Below, piece by piece: positions 44,399 to 53,476 of a stretch of DNA of 64,000 nucleotides; the stretch's first letter is position 1; every line of letters starts with the position of its first letter. Both the position numbers and the translations under genes were made by a program. The stretch comes from Flavihumibacter petaseus NBRC 106054 (GTDB taxonomy: Bacteria > Bacteroidota > Bacteroidia > Chitinophagales > Chitinophagaceae), in the NCBI RefSeq assembly GCF_000974785.1, contig NZ_BBWV01000001.1, positions 496,001 to 560,000 of the forward strand, given 5' to 3'. The notes below the pieces were generated by a model. That model saw only the letters and a list, made by a program, of their open reading frames with translations, made no database searches and was not told the origin of the DNA.

Positions 44399-45618
44399 AC
44401 TGGCTGGTGGTGAATGCCGGCAGCAGTTCACTTAAAGTGAAGGTATTCGGGATGCCCGGGGAAAAGCTATTGTTGTCTGCCACTGCCGAACGGATCGGGT
44501 CCGGCAATGCCACTTTCCGCTGGCGTGCGGCGCCTTCAGAAACACCTTCAGCTGCGGACGGCTCGGAATCGCGCGAAAAAACACATGAAGCGGACCAGAT
44601 CAATGATCATGCTGCGGCATTGCAAAAGATCCATCAGTTGCTTGCCGATGATCCCGAGATACTGCTGGACCAGCAACACCTGCACATCGCACATCGTGTA
44701 GTACATGGCGGAACAGACTTTACGACACCTTGCCTGATCACGGATTCTGTGCTGGAAAAAATCAAAACATGGACGCCATTTGCTCCCCTTCACAATCCTG
44801 TCAGTCTCTCCTGTATTGCCGTTGCCTCGCACTTATTTCCCGGAGCCGATCAGTATGCCGTGTTTGATACCGCCTTCCACGCGACACTTCCGGAACACGC
44901 AGCCCGGTATGCCCTGCCTGAAGCGCTATACCGGGAAGAAAAGATCAGGGTGTACGGCTTTCATGGCATCAGTCATCAATATGTGAGCGGGGAGGTCCGC
45001 AAACAATATGGTCCCGATACGCGGCGTATCGTCAGCCTCCACCTGGGCAATGGGTGCAGTGCTTCAGCAATCCGCGATGGCGTTTCTACAGATACCAGTA
45101 TGGGGTTTAGTCCCCTTAACGGATTGGTGATGGGAAGCCGTCCCGGAGACCTGGATCCGGCAATTGTGTTGCACCTCGTACATGAATCCGGGATGGACAC
45201 GAAGGCAGTGGATCACTTGCTGAACCGTGACTCGGGACTAAAAGGACTTTGCGGTCAAAGCGACATGCGCGATATCAGGGAAGCGGCAACAGCCGGTGAT
45301 GCAGCGGCACAACTGGCCATCGCGATCTATGGTTACCGCATTAAAAAATATATCGGGGCATACTCGGCAGTACTCAATGGACTGGATGCGCTGATCTTTA
45401 CCGGCGGCGTCGGTGAACATGATGCTGCCCTGCGCAGTGAAGTTTGCATGGGCCTCAACCGCCTTGGATTATTGCTCGATGAAAACAAGAATGCGTTACC
45501 ATCGGAAACCATTGCTGAAATTCAGCAGGACGATGCGCCGGTGCGCATTCTTGTGGTGCCCACTGACGAAGCGCTGGAGATCGTCCGGCAGTGTTCAGCT
45601 ATTGTATCGCATCTCTAG
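44377..45618 (+). CDS. ackA: acetate kinase
   Basis: A 413-residue member of the acetate and sugar kinase superfamily: [15 protein letters not shown] at the N-terminus, [49 protein letters not shown] and [13 protein letters not shown] are its signature blocks. It converts acetyl phosphate and ADP to acetate and ATP. Its start lies inside the phosphoketolase gene, giving a direct route from sugar phosphates to acetate with ATP. Its stop overlaps the stop of the convergent SRPBCC gene by 4 bp. Confidence 0.93.
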   Translation: MEGAETINWLVVNAGSSSLKVKVFGMPGEKLLLSATAERIGSGNATFRWRAAPSETPSAADGSESREKTHEADQINDHAAALQKIHQLLADDPEILLDQQHLHIAHRVVHGGTDFTTPCLITDSVLEKIKTWTPFAPLHNPVSLSCIAVASHLFPGADQYAVFDTAFHATLPEHAARYALPEALYREEKIRVYGFHGISHQYVSGEVRKQYGPDTRRIVSLHLGNGCSASAIRDGVSTDTSMGFSPLNGLVMGSRPGDLDPAIVLHLVHESGMDTKAVDHLLNRDSGLKGLCGQSDMRDIREAATAGDAAAQLAIAIYGYRIKKYIGAYSAVLNGLDALIFTGGVGEHDAALRSEVCMGLNRLGLLLDENKNALPSETIAEIQQDDAPVRILVVPTDEALEIVRQCSAIVSHL

Positions 45619-46079
45619 GCGGCCGACAACAATCCTGCGAGGTATTTATCCAGTTTCTCGATATTCTGCCGCAGGCCTTCGTCTGCTTTGAAGGTTTTGA
45701 CCACCTGGATAAATTGTTCTTTGGATTCAAACAACATGTGCCAGTTCACCCTTGTCTGGTTGCCCACCGCTTCAAAGCTGATTGTTGCCAGGAACTTAGG
45801 GCCGCTTACGTGTTCGTACACCAGTTTCTGCAGTGGTATGATTTCCTTGAATACACTGTGATTTTTATAATCGGTACCGTCAGGGCCATGCATCACCAAC
45901 ACCCAATTGCCATTTTCCTTTACTTCCATCTGGCTGATGGTGTTGGTAAATCCGTTGGGCCCCCACCAGTTTTTGATATGGTGAGGATTGGTCCACACTT
46001 CCCACACCAGTTCGACAGGCGCATTCAGCAGCCGCGATAACCGGAGTTCGCGGTCAGCGGTGTCATTTTTTCCTTCCAT
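45615..46079 (-). CDS. SRPBCC/AHSA1-like protein
   Basis: A 154-residue protein from ATG 46079 with the fold markers RLLNAPVELVWEVWTNPHHIKNWWGPNGF and VNWHMLFESKEQF of the AHSA1/START-like family, which binds hydrophobic ligands in a deep pocket. It overlaps the end of the ArsR gene by 17 bp. ArsR plus SRPBCC pairs are very common and are usually co-transcribed, with the regulator first. Ligand unknown. Confidence 0.87.
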   Translation of the reverse strand: MEGKNDTADRELRLSRLLNAPVELVWEVWTNPHHIKNWWGPNGFTNTISQMEVKENGNWVLVMHGPDGTDYKNHSVFKEIIPLQKLVYEHVSGPKFLATISFEAVGNQTRVNWHMLFESKEQFIQVVKTFKADEGLRQNIEKLDKYLAGLLSAA

Positions 46080-46404
46080 GTTTTTTTTGTTTTTGAAGAT
46101 GATCAAGGTATTGTTCGAGGGAGTCAAGATGTTGCTCCCAGAATTGCCGGTATCGTTCCACCCATTGTGCGACCTCGCGGAGTTTGTCCAGTTGTGCTTC
46201 GCAGATGCGTTCGCGGCCCTGCTGCCGCAATACGATGAGTCCGCATTCCGACAGGATCTTCACGTGCAGCGAAACTGCCTGACGGGTCATGTCGAACCGC
46301 TCGGCAACGGTGTTTACGTTGAGTGGTTGGCCGGAGAGGAGGTCGAGAATCTCCCGGCGGGTAGGATCGGCAATAGCCTGAAAAACGTCCCTTCTTGCTT
46401 CCAT
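46063..46404 (-). CDS. ArsR-family winged-helix regulator
   Basis: A 113-residue protein from ATG 46404 (EARRDVFQAIADPTRREILDLLSG). The winged helix includes VAERFDMTRQAVSLHVKIL and GLIVLRQQGRERICEA. It lacks the Cys-rich metal-binding helix of metal sensors, so it belongs to the ArsR subgroup paired with SRPBCC proteins. A 42-bp inverted repeat covers its promoter region, just upstream of the ATG, and suggests autoregulation. Confidence 0.88.
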   Translation of the reverse strand: MEARRDVFQAIADPTRREILDLLSGQPLNVNTVAERFDMTRQAVSLHVKILSECGLIVLRQQGRERICEAQLDKLREVAQWVERYRQFWEQHLDSLEQYLDHLQKQKKHGRKK

Positions 46405-46406
46405 AG

Positions 46407-46448
46407 GCAAGTATTTGCTTGCTAATATACGAGCAAGCATTTACTTGC
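46407..46448. promoter_or_regulatory. 42-bp palindromic operator of the ArsR gene
   Basis: The outer arms GCAAGTA and TACTTGC and the inner arms TGCTTGC and GCAAGCA are mirrored around the centre; the only broken positions are the triplets between the arms and the central spacer. It ends 3 bp from the arsR ATG. This is the layout of a dimer-of-dimers or two-site ArsR operator. Confidence 0.7.
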
Positions 46449-46483
46449 GCAAATTAATTTCGCGCAAAGTTTTCACGCCAAGA

Positions 46484-46664
46484 CGCCAAGGTGCAAAGGC
46501 GCAATTTTTTGTTGGAGAAAGGTGACCTTCTGCAGGGCGGCCATTCTGGTCATCATAAAAGTTTGGTACCTGATATCCAAAATTACTGGCACACCTTCTT
46601 TGAAGGCAACATTATTCACCGGAAGCTGCACTAAATAACATATTTGCGCCTTTGCACCTTGGCG
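46484..46664. repeat. inverted pair of a 21-bp dispersed repeat
   Basis: A 21-bp sequence beginning CGCCAAGGTGCAAAGGCGC at 46484-46504 recurs as its perfect reverse complement at 46644-46664, 139 bp apart. Both belong to the gcgcctttgc dispersed family. The gene-free stretch 46449-46776 shows nothing else. Confidence 0.6.
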
Positions 46665-46776
46665 CCTTTGCGAGAAAAGAATACAGGGGAGTAAAAGCGA
46701 AGCGCCTTCAGGCTAAAACCATGCGGGAAACAAGATATTAGCCGACACCTGCGAGAACAAAATAGCGGGCTTTTCT

Positions 46777-47817
46777 TCATGCAATAACCTCGTAGGTCAT
46801 TACCGGTTTTGCCTTGTTTTTGAGGGAAAGTTCGCCTACAGGTTTGCAGTTAAAGGATTCTTTGATCTTGCCGTAGGCGGATTCATTGATGAGGATCTGG
46901 TTCTCGCCGGCAGCTGCCTGCAGACGTTGCGCGGTATTCACCACATCGCCGATCATGGTATAGTCCAGCCGCCGGAGGCTGGCGGAACCGATATTGCCGG
47001 AGATCATTTCTCCGCTGTTGATTCCGATAGAAACCCTTGGCCGGAAGCCGGACAACTGGGCTTCGGCGGGGAGTGCCTCGATCTGAGCCCGGATACTCAA
47101 TGCAGCATCAATGGCACGGTCCAGGTGAAAGTCGCCCCGGAAAACCGCCATCACCGCATCTCCGATGAACTTGTCGATATACCCTTCCTGCCGGATCACT
47201 TCTTTTACGATCACATCAAAGTAATTATTGAGCAACTGCACAACCTTATCTGCAGGAGCTGTTTCGCTGATGGCGGTAAAACTGCAGATATCGATGAATG
47301 CCACCGTGGCATCAACACTTTCGTTGGTGAGTAATGCGCCCTCAAACTCCTTTCCGCCCATGAATTTCAACACGTTTTCGTCCACGTACATGCGAAGGAT
47401 ATTGTTTTCCTGGATCGCTTTCATGGTTTCTCTCAGCTGATGGGCGTAGGAAAGGGTTTTCTCCATGGTAATGGAGAGGTCTTCAAAATTGATGGGCTTG
47501 GTGATAAAATCAAAGGCCCCGTGATTCATCGCTGTGCGAATATTGCCCATGTCGCCATAGGCAGAAACAATCACGGACTTCACCAGCGGATAGTCTTCTT
47601 TCAGGCGGCTCAGCAGGGTGAGGCCATCCATCTCCGGCATGTTGATATCACTGAGTACGATATCCACGTCGGGATGCTCATGAATTTTTTCAAGCGCTTC
47701 CTTTCCGTTGGCAGCAAATATGAAATCATACTGGCGCTCCCGTATCTTTTGCCGGAATTTCTGCTTGATCAGCAGTTCCAGGTCTGCTTCGTCATCTGCA
47801 ACCAGAATTTTCGCCAT
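46777..47817 (-). CDS. response regulator with class III adenylyl cyclase output
   Basis: A 346-residue protein: receiver domain (1-122, phospho-acceptor in VLSDINMPEMDG), a short linker, and a class III nucleotide cyclase domain (about 160-345). The metal aspartates appear in AFIDICSFTAI and KFIGDAVMAVF, the Lys in GYIDKFIGD and the TMIGD motif favour ATP over GTP, and the Asn/Arg pair is in VVNTAQRLQ. It would make cAMP on phosphorylation. It starts on the stop of the preceding response regulator gene (1-bp overlap), last in a three-gene operon. Confidence 0.9.
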   Translation of the reverse strand: MAKILVADDEADLELLIKQKFRQKIRERQYDFIFAANGKEALEKIHEHPDVDIVLSDINMPEMDGLTLLSRLKEDYPLVKSVIVSAYGDMGNIRTAMNHGAFDFITKPINFEDLSITMEKTLSYAHQLRETMKAIQENNILRMYVDENVLKFMGGKEFEGALLTNESVDATVAFIDICSFTAISETAPADKVVQLLNNYFDVIVKEVIRQEGYIDKFIGDAVMAVFRGDFHLDRAIDAALSIRAQIEALPAEAQLSGFRPRVSIGINSGEMISGNIGSASLRRLDYTMIGDVVNTAQRLQAAAGENQILINESAYGKIKESFNCKPVGELSLKNKAKPVMTYEVIA

Positions 47818-48191
47818 CAGTGAATGTGTTTAAGTTTTTCTTTCAACATATTGAAATCAAGCGGCTTGGTGAGGAAATCATCTGCCCCGTTTTCCTTGGC
47901 TATCCGGAAATTTTCCTCATCACCATAAGCTGTGATCATGATTACCACCGGTGTTGGTTCATAATGATTGTGCTTGATCCTGCCCAGCAGATCAAGGCCG
48001 CTCATCCCCGGCATATTGATGTCTGAAAGGATGAGCACGGCTTCCTGTGTATGGCTGTCCAGGTATTCCAGCGCTTCCTCGCCGGAATAGGCAAAAGCGA
48101 ACTCATAGGATTTTTCGCGGATCTCTTTCCGGAATCGTTGTTCGAAAAGCGACCGGATATCGGTTTCGTCATCAACTACCAGCACTTTCAT
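47817..48191 (-). CDS. single-domain response regulator
   Basis: A 124-residue receiver domain with no output: VLVVDDETDIRSLF, LILSDINMPGMSGLDLL (phospho-acceptor Asp), MITAYGDEENF and FLTKPLDF with the conserved Lys. It is placed between the kinase and the cyclase and overlaps both by 4 and 1 bp. It may compete for or relay phosphate between kinase and cyclase. Confidence 0.9.
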   Translation of the reverse strand: MKVLVVDDETDIRSLFEQRFRKEIREKSYEFAFAYSGEEALEYLDSHTQEAVLILSDINMPGMSGLDLLGRIKHNHYEPTPVVIMITAYGDEENFRIAKENGADDFLTKPLDFNMLKEKLKHIH

Positions 48192-49570
48192 GCTTTAGGG
48201 GTTTGAATGGGTAATGTGATAGTGAAGGCAGCCCCGCTTTCCTGTCCGGCCGGTGGTGTCTGTACATTCAGGGTTCCACCATGAGCTTTCACAATATCGT
48301 AACTGAGCGAAAGGCCGAGGCCTGTTCCCTGGCCGGTTGGCTTTGTAGTAAAGAATGGCTGAAAGATCTTGTCAAGGATCTTTTGGGGCACGCCGTTTCC
48401 ATTGTCGGTGACCGTGATCTCTACCCTGTTGCCGGCCTTCCGCGTACGTACGGCCACGGTGGGCTCATAAGGTTTTGAAGCCGGCTGTTGTTCAGCAAGC
48501 TGCTGTTTCTTCTCGTTGACAGCATAAAAGGCATTGGTGATCAGGTTGAGCACCACGCGGCCGATTTCCTGGGGCGCAAGGTCAAGCGTACCGATCGCCG
48601 GATCAAAGTCCGATTTCATGGTAGCATTGAACGATTTGTCTTTCGCCCTCAATCCATGATAGGCCAGGCGCAGATATTCATCCACCAGTTCGTTGATATC
48701 GGTAGGTTCTTTCTGGCCGCTGCTGGAACGGCTATGCTGAAGCATGCCTTTCACGATTCCATCGGCGCGCTTGCCATGATGCAGGATCTTATCAAGGTTC
48801 ACTTTGAGATCATCTGCGATCTCCATCGCTGTTTCCGGACGATTCTCTTTCAGCTCCTGGATCATTTCGTCCACCAGCTCCTTGGATACGTCAGAGAAAT
48901 TGGTGACAAAGTTCAGCGGGTTCTGGATCTCGTGGGCGATTCCGGCCGTGAGTTCTCCCAGTGAGGCCATTTTTTCGGACTGGATCAGCTGCGCCTGGGT
49001 AGCTTTAAGTTCCTGCAGGGTTTGTTGCAATTCTTCCTTCTGGCGACTGATGGCTTCGGTTCTTTCCGCCACCTGCACTTCCAGTTCCTTCTTCATCGCC
49101 TCACTCATCATGTATTGTTCTTCCTTTTCGCGGAGACGCTGTCGCTGCTGTTCCAGAGCCTTGCGCTGGTTGCGGGTCATCAGGTAAACACCAAACATCC
49201 AGGCGACAGCACATAGCATGACAACATCTGCCGCTTCTTCAATCTCCTCATATACGGTAGGCGCAACCGTCTCTATTATCTTGATGCCAAAAGCAATGAA
49301 CATATAGGGCGCTAATGCCACCATGATCCAGCGGAGCGGTTTGAACACCGTTTCCTTTTGCAACAGGTATACGATATATAAAAGAATCAGGAGGGCGAGC
49401 CAGTCAGATGTGGATCCTTTTTTTTCAAGGACACTGAGTATCAGCACCCCAATGGAAACAAAAAATCCGATCGTAAAAGTTTTCTGCCATTTTTCGGAAA
49501 GGCCCGATGACTGCGCAAAGACCCGCAGGTACCGGAAAGTGATCATGGCCAATACTGATTCCAGGTTCAT
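48188..49570 (-). CDS. membrane histidine kinase of the cyclase operon
   Basis: A 460-residue protein with about four N-terminal membrane segments (about residues 25-140) and hardly any extracellular part, a charged coiled coil (about 145-215), a HisKA-type dimer domain with H-box GIAHEIQNPLNFV, and a HATPase domain (LNLITNAFYAV, DNGNGVP, GTGLGLSLSYDIVKAHGG). It would sense the membrane or an internal signal and phosphorylate the following receiver and the receiver-cyclase. First gene of the trio; all three overlap by a few bases. Confidence 0.9.
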   Translation of the reverse strand: MNLESVLAMITFRYLRVFAQSSGLSEKWQKTFTIGFFVSIGVLILSVLEKKGSTSDWLALLILLYIVYLLQKETVFKPLRWIMVALAPYMFIAFGIKIIETVAPTVYEEIEEAADVVMLCAVAWMFGVYLMTRNQRKALEQQRQRLREKEEQYMMSEAMKKELEVQVAERTEAISRQKEELQQTLQELKATQAQLIQSEKMASLGELTAGIAHEIQNPLNFVTNFSDVSKELVDEMIQELKENRPETAMEIADDLKVNLDKILHHGKRADGIVKGMLQHSRSSSGQKEPTDINELVDEYLRLAYHGLRAKDKSFNATMKSDFDPAIGTLDLAPQEIGRVVLNLITNAFYAVNEKKQQLAEQQPASKPYEPTVAVRTRKAGNRVEITVTDNGNGVPQKILDKIFQPFFTTKPTGQGTGLGLSLSYDIVKAHGGTLNVQTPPAGQESGAAFTITLPIQTPKA

Positions 49571-49599
49571 AACGGGTGTTAAAGTTAAGGAACGACCGT

Positions 49600-50496
49600 T
49601 TACGCCGCGTGTCTTTTCTCTTTAAGAATGCCCCCTGATGCTTCCTTGATACTGTGAACAAACATAAAGGCGCGCGGATCTATCTGAAGCACAGCATCCT
49701 GGATCTGCTTGATCTCCAGGCGGGTTACCACGGTGACAATAATATCACAGTCTGAGCTTACTTCAAAACTGCCCGGCAAAAAACCACGTTTGCCTTCGTA
49801 CACGGTAATCCCCTTGCCCATTTCGTTTACCAGTAACTGTTTGATCGCTTCATCTTCCGCGGAAATGATATTCATCGCCGTGAATTCCTCGATACCATCC
49901 ACCACATAATTCGTGGCGCGGGTTGCTGTAAAATAGGTGATCAGGGAGTACATGGCTGTTTCAATGCCGAACTGGAATGCAGCAATGCCGAAGATTACCG
50001 TGTTGAACATGAGAATGATCTCACTGTTAGAGAAGCCGGTTCGTCGCCGGGTGAAAACGGCCATCACCTCCGCACCATCAATCACTCCGCCGCCCCTTAT
50101 GACGAGTCCCACTCCCGTTCCGATCAGCAGCCCGCCGAAAATAGCGATCAGCAGTTTGTCGGTGGTGATTTTCGGTATGGGCAGGAATACCAGCAGAATA
50201 GAAAGCAAAACGACCGCTATTGCGGTCTGCACGGCGAAGGTTTTGCCGATGCGGCGGTAACCGAGATAGACAAACAGCGCATTCAGCGTTATGATCAGCA
50301 CGCTGATATTGATGTGAAACACTTCATGCAGGAGTATCGAGATCCCGGTGATGCCGCCATCCATGAACCGGTTGGGGATCATGAAACCTTTCATGGCGAG
50401 AACGGCCAGGCCAACCCCCACAAGGAGATGAAGAAAATTTTTCCCGTTGGTTACCTGTTTCCATTCGATACGGTCGTGAAGCCTTTTGCTGGTCAT
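49600..50496 (-). CDS. YitT-family membrane protein
   Basis: A 298-residue protein with five to six membrane segments (residues about 20-190) containing the family blocks GGITGISILLHEVFHINI, GTGVGLVIRGGGVIDGAEV and a C-terminal soluble DUF2179-type domain (GKGITVYEGKRGFLPGS, DCDIIVTVVTRLEIKQI). YitT proteins are integral membrane proteins of unclear substrate. No partner gene. Confidence 0.87.
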   Translation of the reverse strand: MTSKRLHDRIEWKQVTNGKNFLHLLVGVGLAVLAMKGFMIPNRFMDGGITGISILLHEVFHINISVLIITLNALFVYLGYRRIGKTFAVQTAIAVVLLSILLVFLPIPKITTDKLLIAIFGGLLIGTGVGLVIRGGGVIDGAEVMAVFTRRRTGFSNSEIILMFNTVIFGIAAFQFGIETAMYSLITYFTATRATNYVVDGIEEFTAMNIISAEDEAIKQLLVNEMGKGITVYEGKRGFLPGSFEVSSDCDIIVTVVTRLEIKQIQDAVLQIDPRAFMFVHSIKEASGGILKEKRHAA

Positions 50497-50530
50497 ATGG
50501 GGGATGGGTTACGGGTGCAAACTTAGGGAA

Positions 50531-50565
50531 GTTTGGGGTTTGGGGTTTGAGGTTTGCGGTTTTGG
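50531..50565. repeat. five tandem 7-bp repeats (GTTTGGG type)
   Basis: Five consecutive heptamers: two GTTTGGG, then GTTTGAG, GTTTGCG and GTTTTGG. Purely intergenic, immediately followed by a TTGCCCACC/GGTGGG palindrome (50568-50628) of the dispersed REP-like family. Together they make up most of the 290-bp spacer 50497-50786. Confidence 0.6.
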
Positions 50566-50786
50566 CCTTGCCCACCGACATTGTCGGGCGTAGCGATAGC
50601 GAAGGCTGAAGCTTCAGCGAAGGTGGGGGTTAGGTTCGAAGTTTAGGAGATTAGTTGTTTAGAAGTTTCCAGTCGCGGCGTGTGGTGATGAGTCAGCAGT
50701 TCCGGTAAGGTTTGCATGGGTTTCGGTGGGCTTCAGGCGAGTTTTCAGGGGGGCATGATGTTCGCTGGCACCAGTTAAAAGTGCGT

Positions 50787-50978
50787 ATGAAAAAAATGCT
50801 TCTTTCCGGGATGATCTCGTTGACGATAGGGCTGGGTGCCTGTAACAACAATACGGCTGATGGCAATGACCGGGACCGCGATTCCACTACTTTGTATCCC
50901 ACCGACACGACACCTGCCAACCAGCAACGGGACCCTATTCACAACGGGGCTGACAGTCTCAACCGTGGCCACAGGTAG
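50787..50978 (+). CDS. small lipoprotein
   Basis: A 63-residue protein from ATG 50787 with lipobox GLGAC (Cys19) and a short polar tail rich in Asp, Asn, Thr and Arg (DGNDRDRDSTTLYPTD). No domain. Many such short lipoproteins exist in Bacteroidota without known role. A rho-independent terminator follows 24 bp after its stop, which supports it as a real single-gene transcript. Confidence 0.55.
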   Translation: MKKMLLSGMISLTIGLGACNNNTADGNDRDRDSTTLYPTDTTPANQQRDPIHNGADSLNRGHR

Positions 50979-51002
50979 GCTTCAAACTTTCTTAATGATA
51001 TG

Positions 51003-51032
51003 GGCCGGTGAAATATCATCGGCCTTTTTTTT
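51003..51032 (+). terminator. rho-independent terminator after the small lipoprotein
   Basis: GGCCGGTGA and TCATCGGCC form a 9-bp stem with a single G-T pair and a 4-nt loop, followed by a run of eight T. Confidence 0.85.
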
Positions 51033-51352
51033 CCAGCTACTGATAGTTTCAGCTACCACGGACTGTTTCGGATAAGGGTGCTGTTTACTTCGATAACCCG
51101 TGCCAGGCGCTGGTTGTGGAAATATTTACCGCATTAAAATTTGAATATTTCCCGGCCGGGGGACATTACGGTACAGTTCTTGTTGCTTTTACGCACCCGG
51201 TAATTCGGTTACTCCCACATCCACCCCTTTTGAAGACCACCGGTTGATTTCCCTTAATTATTGTTTGTAGTTATAAAGACGGCTGTAAAGTCGCCCGTAA
51301 ATCCATTATCCATAAGCGAATCGATATCCGACCCGATCCTTAACTGTACAAG
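51033..51352. other. gene-free stretch upstream of the polysaccharide lyase
   Basis: About 320 bp without a credible gene. It is A/T-rich near 51250-51290 and probably holds the lyase promoter, but no clear TAnnTTTG box is visible. Confidence 0.4.
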
Positions 51353-53455
51353 ATGATGACAAGAAATTTACTCCGGTTTCTGCGGGCAGGCGCGTTCCTG
51401 CTGGCGGGAATTCTGAACAAGGCTGTGGTTAGTGCACAAACAAACATTGTATTCCAGGATGATTTTGAAGGCAGTTCGATTTTTGCGGGGTGGGATGGCG
51501 AAGAGGATTGCTGCTCCTATTCCCTGACCAACAGCACCAATTTTAAACGGACGGGCAAAAAAGCATTAAGGGTTGAACTCCGGAAATCGGATGCAGAAGT
51601 AGCCGGCAGCAAAAGGGCGGAACTGATTGACAACAGCTACCCTGTTCCCCCGGAAACCAACCGGCGCTGGTGGGCCTTTAGCAATTACCTTCCCAGTGAT
51701 TTCGGCCTCGACAACGTGCATGAGATCGTTGCCCAGTGGCATGACCGGGCGAAAACCAGTAGTGTCTCCCTATCCCCTCCCCTTTCCCTTCAGATCTACA
51801 AAGGCGACTGGATCATCGAATTACGCTATGATTCCGTCGATATCAATTCCGACAGGGGCGCCAATGTCAAACTCAAGACCTTTAATCTTGGCCCCTGGCA
51901 GAAGGGCGTCTGGAACGACTGGGTATTCAACTATAATTACTCTCACAACACTGATGGCTCGCTGAAGATCTGGCGGAATGGCCAGCTTGTGCTGGACTAT
52001 AAGGGCCGGAACTATTATAACGGCTCCTACGACCCGTATTTCAAAGTCGGTCTCTACCGCTGGGTATGGGAATCTGACTGGCCATCAAAATCGGAGCAAT
52101 CCATCTACAGTTCCCGGATCTATTACGTGGACAATGTAAAAGTGGGCAACCAGAATGCCGTACTGCAGGATTTCACTATACCCAATCCTGTACCCACCAA
52201 TATTTCGCCGATCGCTTACCTCCGTTACAAACAGACTATCGGTCTCCCTACGAATACCGCCACGATCAGTGCCAGTGGCTGTTCGGATCCTGACGGCAGC
52301 ATTAAATCATACCAGTGGACACTTGAAAGCGGCCCGAGTGTTCCCACCATGACGAATACGACCGGCGTAGACCTGAAGATCTCGGGCATGATCAGGGGCA
52401 CTTATATCTACCGTGTAACAGTCACAGACAACCAGGGAGCAACGGCCTGGGCCACGTCGATCATAGAAATGACCAATAGCAGTACCCCCAATATTGTTCC
52501 CGTAGTGACCGCAGGAGCGACCAAACTCCTCACCCTCCCTACCAACAGTGTTCAGTTGTCCGCCATGGGCTCATATGATCCTGATGGATCGATTTCCGGT
52601 TACCTGTGGTCGCAGGAGTCGGGGCCAAATACTGCCACCATCTCCAATGTTTATGCATCAGCCCCTACCGTAAGCAACCTGGTAGCGGGGTCTTATTATT
52701 TCAAGCTGAAGATCACAGACAACAAAGGTGGATTCAACAATGCCTATGTGCAGGTGCTGGTATCCGGTACGGGTTCAGGGTCAGGGTCAGGGTCTTCAGG
52801 GTCAGACGGCTCCTCTGCCCCGGTTGCCAATAAGGTGCCCATCGCTAATGCCGGGCCCAACCAGAGCTTTGACGCACTGTACACCACCATCACGATGAAC
52901 GGGTCGGCTTCCTATGACCCTGACGGCACTATCAAAAGTTACAAATGGACCCAGGTATCCGGACCAACTGTAACGATGAGTTCAGCCAATTCGGTAAGCA
53001 ATGTAGCCCGCGGGGCTGTCGCGGGAACCTATGTGTTCAGCCTGACCGTTACCGATGATGATGGGGCAACCGCAACTGCCCAGATGACTGCGACGCTGAG
53101 AACAGTGAGTACGGCCCGGGCTTCGGGCACCCAAACGATCGCGATGGCGGGTCCGGTGGCAGTCGAATCACCCCGTTCCGGAACCTGGCAATGGCCCGGG
53201 AAACAGCTGGTGATCTATCCTAACCCCGCAAGGGAACAGGTGACGGTCAACCTGAATTCGTCCTATACCGGCGATGCGCTAATCCGGGTTTACACGCTCC
53301 AGGGAGCCCTGGTTTATGAAGAAAAATTCCGGAAAACCAGCCTGATCCACCAGCAGCAACTTCACCTGGCCCACCTGGCAGCCGGAACCTACATGGTCGG
53401 TGTCGTGGAAGGCAAAAAACAACTTGGCCTGGAAAGAATTATACGGGCAGAATAA
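51353..53455 (+). CDS. T9SS-exported polysaccharide lyase with PKD repeats
   Basis: A 700-residue protein. Signal peptide ends VVSAQ. Residues about 30-265 are a jelly-roll lyase of the heparin lyase I-like (Polysacc_lyase) family: FQDDFEGSSIFAGWDGEED, KRAELIDNSY, EIVAQWHD, VKVGLYRWVWE-like YFKVGLYRW. Three PKD-like domains follow (about 285-375, 385-470, 495-585), each with a SYDPDGSI-type motif and a W-x-SGP block. A Gly/Ser linker lies between PKD 2 and 3. The last about 80 residues are a T9SS sorting tail (VIYPNPAREQVTVNL, LAAGTYMVGV), so the enzyme is exported to the cell surface. Substrate unknown. Confidence 0.85.
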   Translation: MMTRNLLRFLRAGAFLLAGILNKAVVSAQTNIVFQDDFEGSSIFAGWDGEEDCCSYSLTNSTNFKRTGKKALRVELRKSDAEVAGSKRAELIDNSYPVPPETNRRWWAFSNYLPSDFGLDNVHEIVAQWHDRAKTSSVSLSPPLSLQIYKGDWIIELRYDSVDINSDRGANVKLKTFNLGPWQKGVWNDWVFNYNYSHNTDGSLKIWRNGQLVLDYKGRNYYNGSYDPYFKVGLYRWVWESDWPSKSEQSIYSSRIYYVDNVKVGNQNAVLQDFTIPNPVPTNISPIAYLRYKQTIGLPTNTATISASGCSDPDGSIKSYQWTLESGPSVPTMTNTTGVDLKISGMIRGTYIYRVTVTDNQGATAWATSIIEMTNSSTPNIVPVVTAGATKLLTLPTNSVQLSAMGSYDPDGSISGYLWSQESGPNTATISNVYASAPTVSNLVAGSYYFKLKITDNKGGFNNAYVQVLVSGTGSGSGSGSSGSDGSSAPVANKVPIANAGPNQSFDALYTTITMNGSASYDPDGTIKSYKWTQVSGPTVTMSSANSVSNVARGAVAGTYVFSLTVTDDDGATATAQMTATLRTVSTARASGTQTIAMAGPVAVESPRSGTWQWPGKQLVIYPNPAREQVTVNLNSSYTGDALIRVYTLQGALVYEEKFRKTSLIHQQQLHLAHLAAGTYMVGVVEGKKQLGLERIIRAE

Positions 53456-53476
53456 TGCTGTCCAAATGTTAACGGT

